64,000 bases of DNA from Bacteroidales bacterium (GTDB lineage Bacteria; Bacteroidota; Bacteroidia; Bacteroidales; Marinilabiliaceae), in the NCBI GenBank assembly GCA_004552385.1, contig SFOL01000001.1:1-64000 (forward strand). Direction: 5' to 3'. The translations under genes were made by a program, and so were the position numbers. The notes beneath the pieces were generated by a model. That model had not been told where the DNA came from, did not search any database, and saw only the letters and a list, made by a program, of their open reading frames with translations. Within the stretch, counting starts at the first letter, position 1, and each line of letters begins with the position of its first letter. Shown piece after piece: positions 52,321 through 61,396 of this stretch.

Positions 52321-54789
52321 TTAAGATTCTGCCTCCTGATTTTCCTTAATGCTGTCGTAGACCTCCTTGGTGATGTTCTCGTAGCTCTCCGCCGACTGCT
52401 TGGGGTATACAGGCGGCAGGAACTCGACCTGTACCTTGTGAGGGCGCGGAAGCATGGTCCCCTTAGGCATGGCCTGGAACGCGCCCTTGATTGAGACGGG
52501 CACCACAGGCACGTTGAGCTCCTTGCTCAATATGGCGAACGTCTTCTTAAACTCGCCAAGCTTGCCGTCCGTCGTACGCGTGCCCTCGGGGAAGATAATG
52601 ATGTTCTTCTTCTTCTTGAGCGCTTCACCCATCTTCTGGATAGACTCCTTCAAGTTACTCATGTCCATGACAATCACGTTATGAGTAGCGGCCATGAACT
52701 TGATGAACGGGCGTCGTATGTGCTGCTCCTTGGCGTAGAAATAGGTGTTCTTGATGTCGCGGTATTTTAGGAACGACATGACGAAGAGCCCGTCGAGGAA
52801 ACTCTGGTGATTAGGCGCAATGATGACAGGGCCGTCGGGTATCCGCTCAGCTCCTTTGCCACGCAGCTTGAAGTAGAGCTTGAAAAATGGCTGCGAGAGG
52901 GCTATGAAAATACGGCCAGTTATCCACGTCTGCGGAAGCTTGAGCGTCGTGTGCTCGCGGAGGATCTTCTTCCAGTCAATCTTCTCGACGTGCATCTTGG
53001 TTTTGGTCTCCGCCACGAAATCGGCAATGTCGGCAACGCTCTTGAACTCAGAGAGCTTGTCCGTGGTCATGTCGAGGCCGAAGCTTGTGTTGAGGAAGAC
53101 CTGGAGACCCACCTTGTCGAGCGAGTCGAAAGCGAGATCGAGCTCAATGTGATCTGTAGGGCGCACCTTGCAAACCTTCTCGCTCTCAATGTATTTCTTA
53201 ATGATTTTATACTCATCGCTCATGGCCTCGTCAATCACCTCAGGCTGAGTATCGGCAGAGCCGTCGCTGACAAGCAGGGACTTGAGCTTAAAACGTTGGA
53301 TCTTGTCGAGTCGCGTGCGCGGCAAGTCGTTGCGGTAGATCTTGACGTTGAAGATCTTCTTGTATGCCGCGGCGTCGGAATTGTATTTGTCAAGGATTTC
53401 CCATTTGACCTTCTCCTCAATCTGAGCATCGGTCATGGCCGCGAGCGCGGGCGTCGGGACGATTATGGCCACGAGGGCGTCATTGTTCTCGGTCACGGCC
53501 GCCTCTTTCACTATGTCCTGATACGCTTCGAGCTTCTGTTCAATCTCTGTCGGGTTGACATTCTTGCCGTTGGAGAGCACGATGATCTCTTTGCGCCTTC
53601 CAGTGACGACCACCCTGCCCTTGTCGTCGACATATCCGAGGTCGCCAGTGTAAATCCAGCCGTCCTTCACGACTGCGGCGGTCTCTTCGGGCCTGCCGTA
53701 GTAGCCCTGCATTATGTTGTTTCCGCGCGCCACGAGCTCACCGTCGCGCACCTCTACTTCGCAACCCGGCACAGGCTGTCCCGACGCGCCTGGCGTTATG
53801 TCGTCGGGCCGCGTGAACGCAATCATGGGCGCGCACTCGGTCATACCGTAGCCTTCGAGCACGTCAAGGCCCAGAGTCTTCATCTTCTGAGCCACGGCGG
53901 GGTCAAGAGCCGCACCGCCACAGACGAAGTACTTGACGACCCCACCCATCTTTTTGCGGATAGAGGAGAAGACAAGTCGCGAGAGGGCGCGACTGCCGAC
54001 CGACTTGCACAGTCTGTAGAGCATCCGCGTGGCCCAATGGGCGTCAATTTTGGAGCAGATGCCCTTGACAAGCATGGTGTAGAGGCGCGGCACGCCAATG
54101 ACGATGCCGACCTGCCCCTCGGCCATGGTCTTCATAAGATCGGGCGCACTCATGCTGGGGCAGAAAGCCACGCTGCCGCCGGTGACGAGCGGTGCCACGA
54201 CGGACCCGACAAGAGGCAGCACGTGGTGGCACGGGAGCAAAATCATGGTGCGCACGTCGGGCGTGAAGATGGGCACGCCCTTGCTCACGGAGTCTATGTT
54301 GAAATAGATGTTCTGGAAAGAGAGCATAACGCCCTTGGGGCTGCCCGTGGTGCCACTGGTGTAGACAATCAGGCAAGTATCCTGCATGTCGAAGTCTATC
54401 TTAGCCTGTGGGGCGCTCGTGGCGCGGTTCTCCATGTCGGGAGTCATGACCAGCACCTGCTGGGAGCCGCCCGCGCGTTCCACAGCTTCACGAGCCACAG
54501 CCTCACACGCTTCTGACGCCAATATGACCGTAGGCGTGCAATCCTTGAGCACGTAAGCCAAGTCGGCGGCGGACGAGGTGCAGTCGATAGGAACCGCTAT
54601 GCCGCCATTCTTCCAAATGGCGAAAAGAGCGTAAATATAAGCGGGTCTGTTCTCAGAGAGAATAACGACGCGGTCACCACGCCCTATGCTAAAGGCCTCG
54701 GAGAAATCCGAAATGCGGGACAGCAGCTCAGTGTAGCTAACCTCCCTGTCGACGGTCCAGATGGCCGTCTTATTATGACAAACTATCAT
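52321..54789 (-). CDS. Acyl ligase-ACP-acyltransferase fusion (Aas-like)
   Basis: An 822-aa three-part protein started at the ATG at 54789. Residues 1-530 are an AMP-binding fatty-acid ligase (P-loop YTSGTTGSPKG near 143, GYGMTECAP, YTGDLGYVDDKG). Residues about 535-595 are an acyl-carrier domain with the phosphopantetheine Ser556 in DSLDKV. Residues about 620-822 are a PlsC-type acyltransferase (NHQSFLD at 660-666, FPEGTRT at 733). It can be read as an enzyme that activates a free acyl chain, holds it on its own ACP and transfers it to a lysophospholipid. E. coli Aas has the other order and no ACP. It stands alone on its own transcript. Confidence 0.88.
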   Translation of the reverse strand: MIVCHNKTAIWTVDREVSYTELLSRISDFSEAFSIGRGDRVVILSENRPAYIYALFAIWKNGGIAVPIDCTSSAADLAYVLKDCTPTVILASEACEAVAREAVERAGGSQQVLVMTPDMENRATSAPQAKIDFDMQDTCLIVYTSGTTGSPKGVMLSFQNIYFNIDSVSKGVPIFTPDVRTMILLPCHHVLPLVGSVVAPLVTGGSVAFCPSMSAPDLMKTMAEGQVGIVIGVPRLYTMLVKGICSKIDAHWATRMLYRLCKSVGSRALSRLVFSSIRKKMGGVVKYFVCGGAALDPAVAQKMKTLGLDVLEGYGMTECAPMIAFTRPDDITPGASGQPVPGCEVEVRDGELVARGNNIMQGYYGRPEETAAVVKDGWIYTGDLGYVDDKGRVVVTGRRKEIIVLSNGKNVNPTEIEQKLEAYQDIVKEAAVTENNDALVAIIVPTPALAAMTDAQIEEKVKWEILDKYNSDAAAYKKIFNVKIYRNDLPRTRLDKIQRFKLKSLLVSDGSADTQPEVIDEAMSDEYKIIKKYIESEKVCKVRPTDHIELDLAFDSLDKVGLQVFLNTSFGLDMTTDKLSEFKSVADIADFVAETKTKMHVEKIDWKKILREHTTLKLPQTWITGRIFIALSQPFFKLYFKLRGKGAERIPDGPVIIAPNHQSFLDGLFVMSFLKYRDIKNTYFYAKEQHIRRPFIKFMAATHNVIVMDMSNLKESIQKMGEALKKKKNIIIFPEGTRTTDGKLGEFKKTFAILSKELNVPVVPVSIKGAFQAMPKGTMLPRPHKVQVEFLPPVYPKQSAESYENITKEVYDSIKENQEAES

Positions 54790-54910
54790 TCGGTAGGATA
54801 AAAACAGAATGGCGAATCCGTCCAAGCTAAGCAAGCCGGCGCCGCCCTCTCATGCGCAGTCTTTGCCCAGAGACTCGGTAATCGGACGAACGGGCAAAAA
54901 CTCTGATACG

Positions 54911-54918
54911 CAAATGTA
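54911..54918 (-). promoter_or_regulatory. -7 promoter element of the acyl ligase fusion gene
   Basis: The minus strand reads TACATTTG (TAnnTTTG). TTTG at the complement of 54941-54944 is 22 bases upstream and could be a -33. The leader would be about 115 bases. Confidence 0.5.
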
Positions 54919-55022
54919 GTGTTTTTTGCCGTATGAATGGCAAAAAGTACGTATACGCCGAGCCCGATTTGTGGATATATAATATTTTCCCCACACAAGG
55001 GAGCGGAGCATGCGCACATTTC

Positions 55023-55691
55023 CTAAGCTTTCCTCATCAGCGCCTCGGCCATAAGCATGTCGGCGGGAGTGGTTAGTTTTATGTTGCCTCGCAGTCCCTC
55101 AGAAAGGTGGATCTCACCCCCATTTGCCTCAACGACGCTGGCGTCATCAGTAAAGAGCGGCGACTCGGGCTGGCGATAAGCGTCAAGAAGAATGGAGGAG
55201 CGGAACACTTGCGGTGTCTGAACCATCATGACCGAAGAGCGGTCGACCGAGCGGCTTGCGCCGTCGAGCCCCACAAGGCGCACTGACTCGACCGAGGGCA
55301 GGACGGGGATGGACGTGCCGAAACGCGAGGCGTCGGCATACACACTCTCGATAAAAGTGGCGGACACGAGAGGGCGTACGCCATCATGCACGCCAATGAG
55401 CTCCTCGCCCGACCACATGGCCAGGCCGTTGCGGACACTCTGGTGACGGGACGCCCCTCCGGCCACGACCTCAGCAGGAGCACAGAACCCGTGCTGACGG
55501 CACAGAGCCTCCCAAGTCCCTATTTGAGACTCGGGCAGGACTACAACGACCCTCATGCCCGGCACCGAGGCGAACGCCTCTACCGTATGCATAAGGACGG
55601 GCTTGCCGCAAAGGGGGAGAAACTGCTTAGGGACGGCGGCACCCATCCGAGTGCCGCTACCGCCAGCTACTACTATGGCGAGATTTTTCAA
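55023..55691 (-). CDS. ispD: 2-C-methyl-D-erythritol 4-phosphate cytidylyltransferase
   Basis: Makes CDP-methylerythritol in the MEP isoprenoid pathway. The nucleotide-binding start is LAIVVAGGSGTRMG; further motifs are PKQFLPLCGKPVLMHT, VHDGVRPLVS and TDDASVVEANGG. No ATG lies close to the first motif. A TTG at 55691 gives 222 aa, the usual length. An upstream ATG at 55775 would add a Pro/Ala-rich 28-residue tail and overlap the end of the PAP2 gene by 28 bp, so the TTG start is preferred but not certain. Last gene of rpoN-PAP2-ispD. Confidence 0.88.
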   Translation of the reverse strand: MKNLAIVVAGGSGTRMGAAVPKQFLPLCGKPVLMHTVEAFASVPGMRVVVVLPESQIGTWEALCRQHGFCAPAEVVAGGASRHQSVRNGLAMWSGEELIGVHDGVRPLVSATFIESVYADASRFGTSIPVLPSVESVRLVGLDGASRSVDRSSVMMVQTPQVFRSSILLDAYRQPESPLFTDDASVVEANGGEIHLSEGLRGNIKLTTPADMLMAEALMRKA

Positions 55692-55747
55692 AGCAATAAG
55701 ATTTGTTTGCAAGAGAGGGGGAGGGCGCGAGTCGGCAGCGGCTGGGC

Positions 55748-56386
55748 TCAAAGCGCCTGATGCAGGACAAGGCACATGACGAGCCCCATTACGGCGAGCC
55801 CTGTCACGTAGCCCGCCAGGAGCTGGGCGGGCGTGTGCGCCTGCTCATAAGACCGAGCCCAGGCTGTGACCCCCGCCGCCACGAAGGCGAGCGCCGCGAA
55901 CGGTGAGAAATCTTGGCCGAAAGCCGTACCCGTCACCGCTATGTAGGCGAGGAAGGCGCCCGCCCCTATGGCATGCAGGCTAATCTTCCAGAAGCGGGAG
56001 CAAAGAGCCGCGATGAAGAGGGCGGCCGCCTCGCCTATGACCATGCCAATGATGGGTATCGGGTAGAACTGGCGAAGCGCGTAGACCGAGAACGCTATGG
56101 TAACCGAAGAGAACAGCAACGGGCGGAACCGTTCCGACCGCGTGGGCATATCAATGCCGCTGACCTCGCCCAAGGCGATGAAGACCCCGATGACGGCAAG
56201 CGGCACAATGCACTCAAAGAGGCAGACTCCGCCAAGCTGGAACGCCTTGAAAAGGGTTGGCATAGCGGCATAGGGAGTCGGGGTGTAGAGGACAAGCAGG
56301 GTGCAATAAATAGGCAGAAGCAGCGGATGGAAAGCCACCGTGACGACCCACGACACCACATCAGCAAAAGATCTTGGCGCGACCAT
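55748..56386 (-). CDS. PAP2-like integral membrane phosphatase
   Basis: A 212-aa protein with about six membrane helices. PAP2-superfamily motifs are present in relaxed form: TRSERFRPLLF (motif 1 Arg-Pro), ISLHAIGAGA (motif 2 His) and ARSYEQAHTPAQLLAGY (motif 3, Arg then His six residues on). The acid usually following the last His is replaced by Gln, which may weaken catalysis. Likely acts on lipid phosphates, perhaps undecaprenyl diphosphate. It starts 6 bp after rpoN and precedes ispD, so an isoprenoid-lipid link is possible. Confidence 0.7.
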   Translation of the reverse strand: MVAPRSFADVVSWVVTVAFHPLLLPIYCTLLVLYTPTPYAAMPTLFKAFQLGGVCLFECIVPLAVIGVFIALGEVSGIDMPTRSERFRPLLFSSVTIAFSVYALRQFYPIPIIGMVIGEAAALFIAALCSRFWKISLHAIGAGAFLAYIAVTGTAFGQDFSPFAALAFVAAGVTAWARSYEQAHTPAQLLAGYVTGLAVMGLVMCLVLHQAL

Positions 56387-56392
56387 GAGGAG

Positions 56393-57859
56393 TTAAAGCG
56401 TTTTGCGGAGGCGCGCGACGGGTATCCCGAGCTGCTCGCGGTATTTAGCCACCGTGCGCCGAGCTATGTTATAAGATTTCTGCGACAGAAGCTCCACAAG
56501 CTTCTCGTCAGTGAGAGGCGCCCTCTTGTCTTCGGCCTCGATTGCCTCGCGGAGGATGCTCTTGACCTCGCGCGTAGACACGTCGTCGCCATCGGCGTTC
56601 TGTATTCCCTCCGAGAAGAAATATTTCAGCGGGAATATGCCGAACGTGGTCTGGACGTACTTGCTGTTCGACACGCGCGAGATGGTGGAGACATCGAGAC
56701 CGGTACGCTCGGCTATGTCTTTGAGAACCATAGGCTTAAGCTTTGTCTCATCACCATCCACGAAATAGTCGCCTTGATAGTCCATGATGGCTTGCATGAC
56801 GAGCGAGAGCGTGTTGCGCCTCTGCTTGATGGCGTCGATGAACCATTGCGCCGACTTTATTTTGTCCTTGACGAAGGCGGCCGCGTCTTTCTGCTCCTGG
56901 CTCTGGTTGGCCTTGTTGGTGGAGTACTCGCGGAGCATTGAGGCGTACTCGCCGCTGATTTTCAGCTCGGGCTCACCCCTCTGGTTAAGGTGGAAGCCCA
57001 GCTCGCCGTTGTCATAGTCAATTATGAAGTCCGGGATGACGTGCTGAGCCTGCCTGGCCGCGCCGCCGCTGTACGCGCTGCCCGGCTTAGGGTTGAGGCG
57101 CAATATGACGTCGACCGCGGCTTTCAGCTCATCCTCCGAGATACCGAGTTTGCGCGCCACCTTGTCATAATGGCGCTTTGAGAAGTCGTCAAAACAGGTG
57201 TCAATCACCGCTATGGCGTTCTGCACGTCGGCGGTGGGTTTGCGCGCCTTGCGCAATTGCAGAAGCAGGCACTCGCGGAGGTCTCGTGCCCCGACACCGG
57301 GCGGATCCATACGCTGGACGGCCTCGAGAACCTTATTCACCTCGTCATCCGTGACGTTTTTGCCCGTGGCGAAAGAAATGTCGTCAGCAATATTCTCAAC
57401 ATCCCGGCGCAAGTAGCCGTCCTCGTCAATGTTGCCTATGACATACTTGGCTATCAAGGCCTGGCTATCGGTGAAGTCGCACAGCCCCACCTGCTCCTCG
57501 AGGTGCTCATAGAATGAAGCGGCCTCGGAGTAAGGGACGCTCTCGCGCTTGTCGTCGTCGGAATAGTTGTTCGCCTGCAGCTTATAGGCAGGTATGTCCT
57601 CGTTAAGCAGGTATCCCTCGATGGTTCCGTCGTCGGGCTGCTCGTCTTGCGCCGAGTTGATCTGCGGTTCGGCCTCCTGCTCCTTCTCTTTTTGCAAGGT
57701 GGCCTCCTCGTCGACTTCGAGAACCGGGTTGGACTCAATCTCCTCCTTGATCCTCTGCTCCATCTGCGCCGTAGGTATTTCGAGCAGTTTGACGAGCTGG
57801 ATCTGCATAGGGGATAGCTTCTGCTGCAGCTTGAGCAGCATGCCTTGACTTATAGCCAT
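56393..57859 (-). CDS. rpoN: RNA polymerase sigma-54 factor
   Basis: A 488-aa sigma-54. Region I is Gln/Leu-rich (QGMLLKLQQKLSPMQIQLVKLLEIP), region II is acidic (about 45-105), then the core-binding domain, the HTH (KDIAERTGLDVSTISRVSNSKYVQT) and the RpoN box ARRTVAKYRE near the C-terminus. Full length. It needs AAA+ activators such as the one at 41977-43140. First gene of a three-gene run. Confidence 0.97.
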   Translation of the reverse strand: MAISQGMLLKLQQKLSPMQIQLVKLLEIPTAQMEQRIKEEIESNPVLEVDEEATLQKEKEQEAEPQINSAQDEQPDDGTIEGYLLNEDIPAYKLQANNYSDDDKRESVPYSEAASFYEHLEEQVGLCDFTDSQALIAKYVIGNIDEDGYLRRDVENIADDISFATGKNVTDDEVNKVLEAVQRMDPPGVGARDLRECLLLQLRKARKPTADVQNAIAVIDTCFDDFSKRHYDKVARKLGISEDELKAAVDVILRLNPKPGSAYSGGAARQAQHVIPDFIIDYDNGELGFHLNQRGEPELKISGEYASMLREYSTNKANQSQEQKDAAAFVKDKIKSAQWFIDAIKQRRNTLSLVMQAIMDYQGDYFVDGDETKLKPMVLKDIAERTGLDVSTISRVSNSKYVQTTFGIFPLKYFFSEGIQNADGDDVSTREVKSILREAIEAEDKRAPLTDEKLVELLSQKSYNIARRTVAKYREQLGIPVARLRKTL

Positions 57860-57900
57860 AGAAAGGAAGTCTTTTTGCCAGGGCTCCTGCCCTTTCTATA

Positions 57901-57908
57901 CAAATATA
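57901..57908 (-). promoter_or_regulatory. -7 promoter element of rpoN
   Basis: The minus strand reads TATATTTG (TAnnTTTG), 42 bases before the rpoN ATG. No good -33 was found. Confidence 0.5.
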
Positions 57909-57954
57909 ACAAAAAAGCGGCACGGGCGAGGCCTGCGCCCCACCCTTCCGGCAT

Positions 57955-58710
57955 TCATTTGGCAAGGCGGATGAGACCGTCGGCGCACATGACGGGCACA
58001 GTGTCGAGCGAGTCCGGGTGGCGCAAGCAGAAATCGACGTCGGCTGAGTACCCTTTGGCGATGAGCCTGCCATAGTGCGCGGACCGGCTGATGAAAGACA
58101 CGTCGTCGGCACTTCGGCCGCGGGCAAGGTCGTGAATGGCCACAGCCATGTCTGAAGCGAAAGCCGCGGACGGGCACAAGTCGGCGGCGACGTCGGCCAT
58201 GACGGCAGCGCAGAAGCAGTCCTCGAGAGTGAGAGCCCCGTAGTTGCCGGAGCAGACGAAGACGACCGACTCGGCGGAAAGCTCGACCGCCATCCGCACC
58301 GCCTTGATGGCGGCCGCCTTATAGTTAAGCATCGAGGCCGCTATGACGGACTTGGCCGACGAGCTGGCGCGCAGTGCGACCGTCCCGTTGGTGGTGGTTA
58401 TCACAACAGTCTTCCCGGCCACCGCGCCAGGCGCGTAATCTTGCGGCGAATTGCCAAGGTCGTAGCCCGGGATGACGTCGGCGTTTCGCTCTCCGCCCAA
58501 GACGACACCGTAGCGCCCGAGCTTATCGGCAAGGGCGAACCCTTCTTCGGGCGACAGGACGGGAGCCACGGCGGAGGCTCCGTTGGAAAGAGCGTTCGTG
58601 ATGACGCTCGTGGCACGAAGCACGTCTATGACCACCGCCACTGAGACAGAAAAATCATACCCCTCGGCCGCCTGCGCGGTCGGGAGTATGTCTATTGTCT
58701 TGATTGCCAT
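57955..58710 (-). CDS. comB: ComB-family 2-phosphosulfolactate phosphatase
   Basis: A 251-aa protein with the ComB hallmarks: VVIDVLRATSVITNAL, LGGERNADVIPGYDLGNSP and VITTTNGTVAL. In archaea and some bacteria ComB removes phosphate from 2-phosphosulfolactate to give sulfolactate. ComA and the other sulfolactate or coenzyme M genes are not nearby, so the true substrate here is unknown. It lies 40 bp after the DUF5683 gene in the parA-parB run. Confidence 0.85.
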   Translation of the reverse strand: MAIKTIDILPTAQAAEGYDFSVSVAVVIDVLRATSVITNALSNGASAVAPVLSPEEGFALADKLGRYGVVLGGERNADVIPGYDLGNSPQDYAPGAVAGKTVVITTTNGTVALRASSSAKSVIAASMLNYKAAAIKAVRMAVELSAESVVFVCSGNYGALTLEDCFCAAVMADVAADLCPSAAFASDMAVAIHDLARGRSADDVSFISRSAHYGRLIAKGYSADVDFCLRHPDSLDTVPVMCADGLIRLAK

Positions 58711-58750
58711 AGGTAAATGCTATATTCGGCAGACGAGGCACGCCACCCCC

Positions 58751-59476
58751 TCAGAAGCGGAAGGCCACCGTGGCGCCCAGTCCGTTATCGACAGAGGCCG
58801 CCGGGGCCCAATTGATGGCCAAGTCGTCCGAGACGTCAAAATTAAAGAAATGGGCGTCGACGCACGCGTCAACTATCTGGACGAGGTAAAGGCCTGCCAT
58901 GCCAAAGATGGAAAGGTCACGATAACGGCGGTAGTAGTCCTTCTTCTTCTTGAGCGAGTTCTGAAACCACGACTTGTACTGCCCCTGCACATCGGCCTCG
59001 GTTAAGTGCGCCTTCTCCACAAAATACATATAGCTCTTGTTGTTAGGGTCGCCGAGCAGGAAGTCGCGATAGGCGTTGCTGTACTTCTTGAGATACTTAT
59101 TGTTGAAGTGGATGGCGTATCCGAGCGCGAAAGCCCCGCCGTAGAGGAGGGGGAGCTTCCAGTATTTCTTGTTATAAATCTGCCCGAGGCCGGGAAGGAT
59201 GGCGGCGTACATGGTTGCCGTATGCGGCGAGTGGCCGAGAGCCCCGACGTGAACCGACGGGATGAGTCTCACCGTCTCGCCATTGACAAGCACGAGGGTG
59301 TCGGTCAGCATGACTACGGGCTCAAGCGGCTCGATAGGCTGCGAGATGGGCGCCGAAGTGTCGGCCGCTACGATATTGGGTTCGTCATAAACCTGCGCAG
59401 CGGCCTCCGCGCAGCCAATTGATGGCAGCAAAACGAGGGTCGCGAGCGCGAGGAAAAGACGGAAGAGGGTAGACAT
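58751..59476 (-). CDS. DUF5683 membrane protein
   Basis: A 241-aa exported protein with a signal peptide ending EAAAQ. The DUF5683 core (about 85-210) has ATMYAAILPGLGQIYNKKYWKLPLLYGGAFALGYAIHFN-like helices (only partly hydrophobic), a Lys/Tyr-rich loop and a second hydrophobic segment (IFGMAGLYLVQIVDA). Function unknown. The gene directly follows parB with a 16-bp gap, the standard place for this family in Bacteroidetes, which suggests an envelope task tied to the cell cycle. Confidence 0.82.
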   Translation of the reverse strand: MSTLFRLFLALATLVLLPSIGCAEAAAQVYDEPNIVAADTSAPISQPIEPLEPVVMLTDTLVLVNGETVRLIPSVHVGALGHSPHTATMYAAILPGLGQIYNKKYWKLPLLYGGAFALGYAIHFNNKYLKKYSNAYRDFLLGDPNNKSYMYFVEKAHLTEADVQGQYKSWFQNSLKKKKDYYRRYRDLSIFGMAGLYLVQIVDACVDAHFFNFDVSDDLAINWAPAASVDNGLGATVAFRF

Positions 59477-59492
59477 CCTTGTTTTCGGGTGC

Positions 59493-60419
59493 TTAGTTCT
59501 GGCGGGCCGTGTCGAGTATCTCCATAATCTTCTCGAGCTCCTCCGGCGTGGCGAAAGGAATGGTTATCTTGCCCTTGCCCTGCGCATTGCAGGCGAGGCT
59601 TACCTTAGTCCCGAAATAAGATGAGAGTTGCGACCCCAGCGCCTTATACTCCTCGGGCGTCTGCATCTTCTTGGGCGGGGCCGGCTTAGAAGCCTTATCA
59701 TCCTCAGCGGCTGCGTCGGCGGGCGAGTAGTCGGGGTCGTTGTAAGCGCGGACCATCTCCTCAATCCGTCTGACGGAGTAACCTTGCTCAACCGTCTCGT
59801 GGAAGAGCATGAGCTGCGTCTCCTCGTCCTCGACACCCATTATGGCGCGGGCGTGGCCCATTGTTATGAGCTTGTCCCTGAGGCCGACCTGGATGTCCTG
59901 GGGCAGTTTGAGCAGGCGGAGGTAGTTGGTGACGGTTGAGCGCTTCTTGCCCACCTGGTCGGCCAAGGTCTCCTGTGTGAGATTGCACTCGTTGATGAGC
60001 CTTTGGTAGCTGAGAGCCTCCTCAATGGGGTTGAGATCCTGCCTCTGGATGTTCTCGATGAGCGCGACGGCGAGCATCTTGTCGTCCGACACGTCCCTGA
60101 CGTAGGCCGGCACCTTGTCGAGCCCCACCATCTTGGCCGCGCGGAATCGTCTTTCGCCTGCTATGATCTGGTAGCGGTCGTCGACCTTGCGGAGCGTGAG
60201 CGGGGTTATGATGCCATAATTGAGGATCGAGGTGGCGAGCTCCTCGAGCTCCCCCTCGTCAAATTCAGTTCGGGGTTGCCAAGGATTGACGTCAATAACG
60301 TCCAGCGAGATCTCGTCAATCGCCGCGGCGGTCTGCGGTTCTTTCTCCACCGCGTCGTCACCAAGCAGGGCGCCGAGACCCTTACCGAGTCCGCGCCCGA
60401 GGCCACTGTTCTTAGCCAT
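59493..60419 (-). CDS. parB: Chromosome-partitioning protein ParB
   Basis: A 308-aa CTP-dependent DNA clamp that loads at parS. The N-terminus is Gly/Leu-rich (GLGRGLGKGLGALLGDD), then box I (NPWQPRTEFDEGELEELA), box II GERRFRAAKMVGL (CTP site), box III (ALIENIQRQDLNPIEEA), and the HTH LADQVGKKRSTVTNYLRLLKLP. An acidic linker at about 220-245 leads to the C-terminal dimer domain. Translated 29 bp after parA. Confidence 0.96.
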   Translation of the reverse strand: MAKNSGLGRGLGKGLGALLGDDAVEKEPQTAAAIDEISLDVIDVNPWQPRTEFDEGELEELATSILNYGIITPLTLRKVDDRYQIIAGERRFRAAKMVGLDKVPAYVRDVSDDKMLAVALIENIQRQDLNPIEEALSYQRLINECNLTQETLADQVGKKRSTVTNYLRLLKLPQDIQVGLRDKLITMGHARAIMGVEDEETQLMLFHETVEQGYSVRRIEEMVRAYNDPDYSPADAAAEDDKASKPAPPKKMQTPEEYKALGSQLSSYFGTKVSLACNAQGKGKITIPFATPEELEKIMEILDTARQN

Positions 60420-60448
60420 TAATACGGTTGTTAGGTGGTGAAAGGGAC

Positions 60449-61228
60449 TTATTTGCCGCCCTTGTCAGCGTTGCGGCTGAGCACTTCCTGGGCAAGGTTG
60501 AGATAATTCTGCGCACCGTTGCTGGCCACGTCGTAGCTGATGGCCGCCTGCCCGTGGCTCGGAGCCTCCGAGAGTCGGACGTTGCGCGCGATGACGGTCT
60601 TGAAGACCATGTCTTTGAAGACGGCGACCACCTGCTCCTGCACCTGCTTTGAGAGGAGGGTGCGAGCGTCGAACATTGTGAGGAGGAAACCCTCAATCTC
60701 GAGCTTGGGGTTGAGTCCCTTCTGGATTATCTTGATGGTCTTGAACAATTTGCCGAGACCCTCGAGGGCGAAGTACTCGCACTGTACGGGGATGATGACG
60801 GAGTCTGACGCCGTGAGTGCATTGACGGTCACGAGGCCGAGCGACGGGCAGCAGTCGATCAGGATGTAGTCGAAATCGTCACGAAGCTTGTCAACCATCC
60901 TCTTCATGACCTTCTCGCGGTCGGTCATATTGATGAGCTCAATCTCCGCTCCGGCAAGGTCGGTGTGCGACGGGAGGATGTAGAGATTGTCGACCTCGCA
61001 CTTGAGGATGGCCGTCTTGGGGTCGACATCGTTGACCATGCACTCGTAGATGGTGGTCTTCATCTTCTCGACATCGAAGCCGAGGCCGGAGGTTGAGTTG
61101 GCCTGCGCATCGGCATCAATAATGAGCACCTTCTTCTCAAGGACAGCAAGGCTGGCTCCAAGGTTTATGGCCGTGGTGGTCTTGCCTACGCCACCCTTCT
61201 GGTTTGATATGGAAATGACTTTTGCCAT
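60449..61228 (-). CDS. parA: Chromosome-partitioning ATPase ParA (Soj)
   Basis: A 259-aa deviant Walker ATPase: [20 protein letters not shown] with the signature Lys, [14 protein letters not shown], and [15 protein letters not shown]. It makes nucleoid-bound gradients that move ParB-parS complexes. It starts the run parA-parB-DUF5683-comB. parS-like half-sites lie just upstream (61304-61312, 61388-61396). Confidence 0.96.
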   Translation of the reverse strand: MAKVISISNQKGGVGKTTTAINLGASLAVLEKKVLIIDADAQANSTSGLGFDVEKMKTTIYECMVNDVDPKTAILKCEVDNLYILPSHTDLAGAEIELINMTDREKVMKRMVDKLRDDFDYILIDCCPSLGLVTVNALTASDSVIIPVQCEYFALEGLGKLFKTIKIIQKGLNPKLEIEGFLLTMFDARTLLSKQVQEQVVAVFKDMVFKTVIARNVRLSEAPSHGQAAISYDVASNGAQNYLNLAQEVLSRNADKGGK

Positions 61229-61269
61229 TACAGTCTTTTTTAATGCTTATGTGTCTATCGAACGCAACG

Positions 61270-61277
61270 CAAAGATA
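61270..61277 (-). promoter_or_regulatory. -7 promoter element of parA
   Basis: The minus strand reads TATCTTTG (TAnnTTTG), 42 bases before the parA ATG; no good -33 was found. Confidence 0.5.
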
Positions 61278-61303
61278 GTCTTTTTTCGATGACAGCCTTA
61301 CTA

Positions 61304-61312
61304 TGTTCCACG
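61304..61312 (+). promoter_or_regulatory. parS-like half-site 1
   Basis: TGTTCCACG, the left part of the canonical parS palindrome TGTTCCACGTGGAACA. The full 16-mer here matches at 12 of 16 positions, and all four differences are transitions. It sits 76 bp upstream of parA, where ParB could nucleate or autoregulate. Binding is not proven. Confidence 0.4.
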
Positions 61313-61387
61313 CGGGGCGAGCAAGCTTTAAATCGAATTACACATTGACAGCCAATGCATTACACACTCAACAGGGACTCAAATTGA

Positions 61388-61396
61388 TGTTCCACG
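61388..61396 (+). promoter_or_regulatory. parS-like half-site 2
   Basis: A second exact TGTTCCACG, 84 bp from the first and in the same orientation. The right half of the palindrome is not conserved (ATTTATT). Confidence 0.3.

Noticed and set aside
52807..54516. 569-aa plus-strand open frame
   Set aside because: Antisense to the acyl ligase fusion; no recognisable domain.
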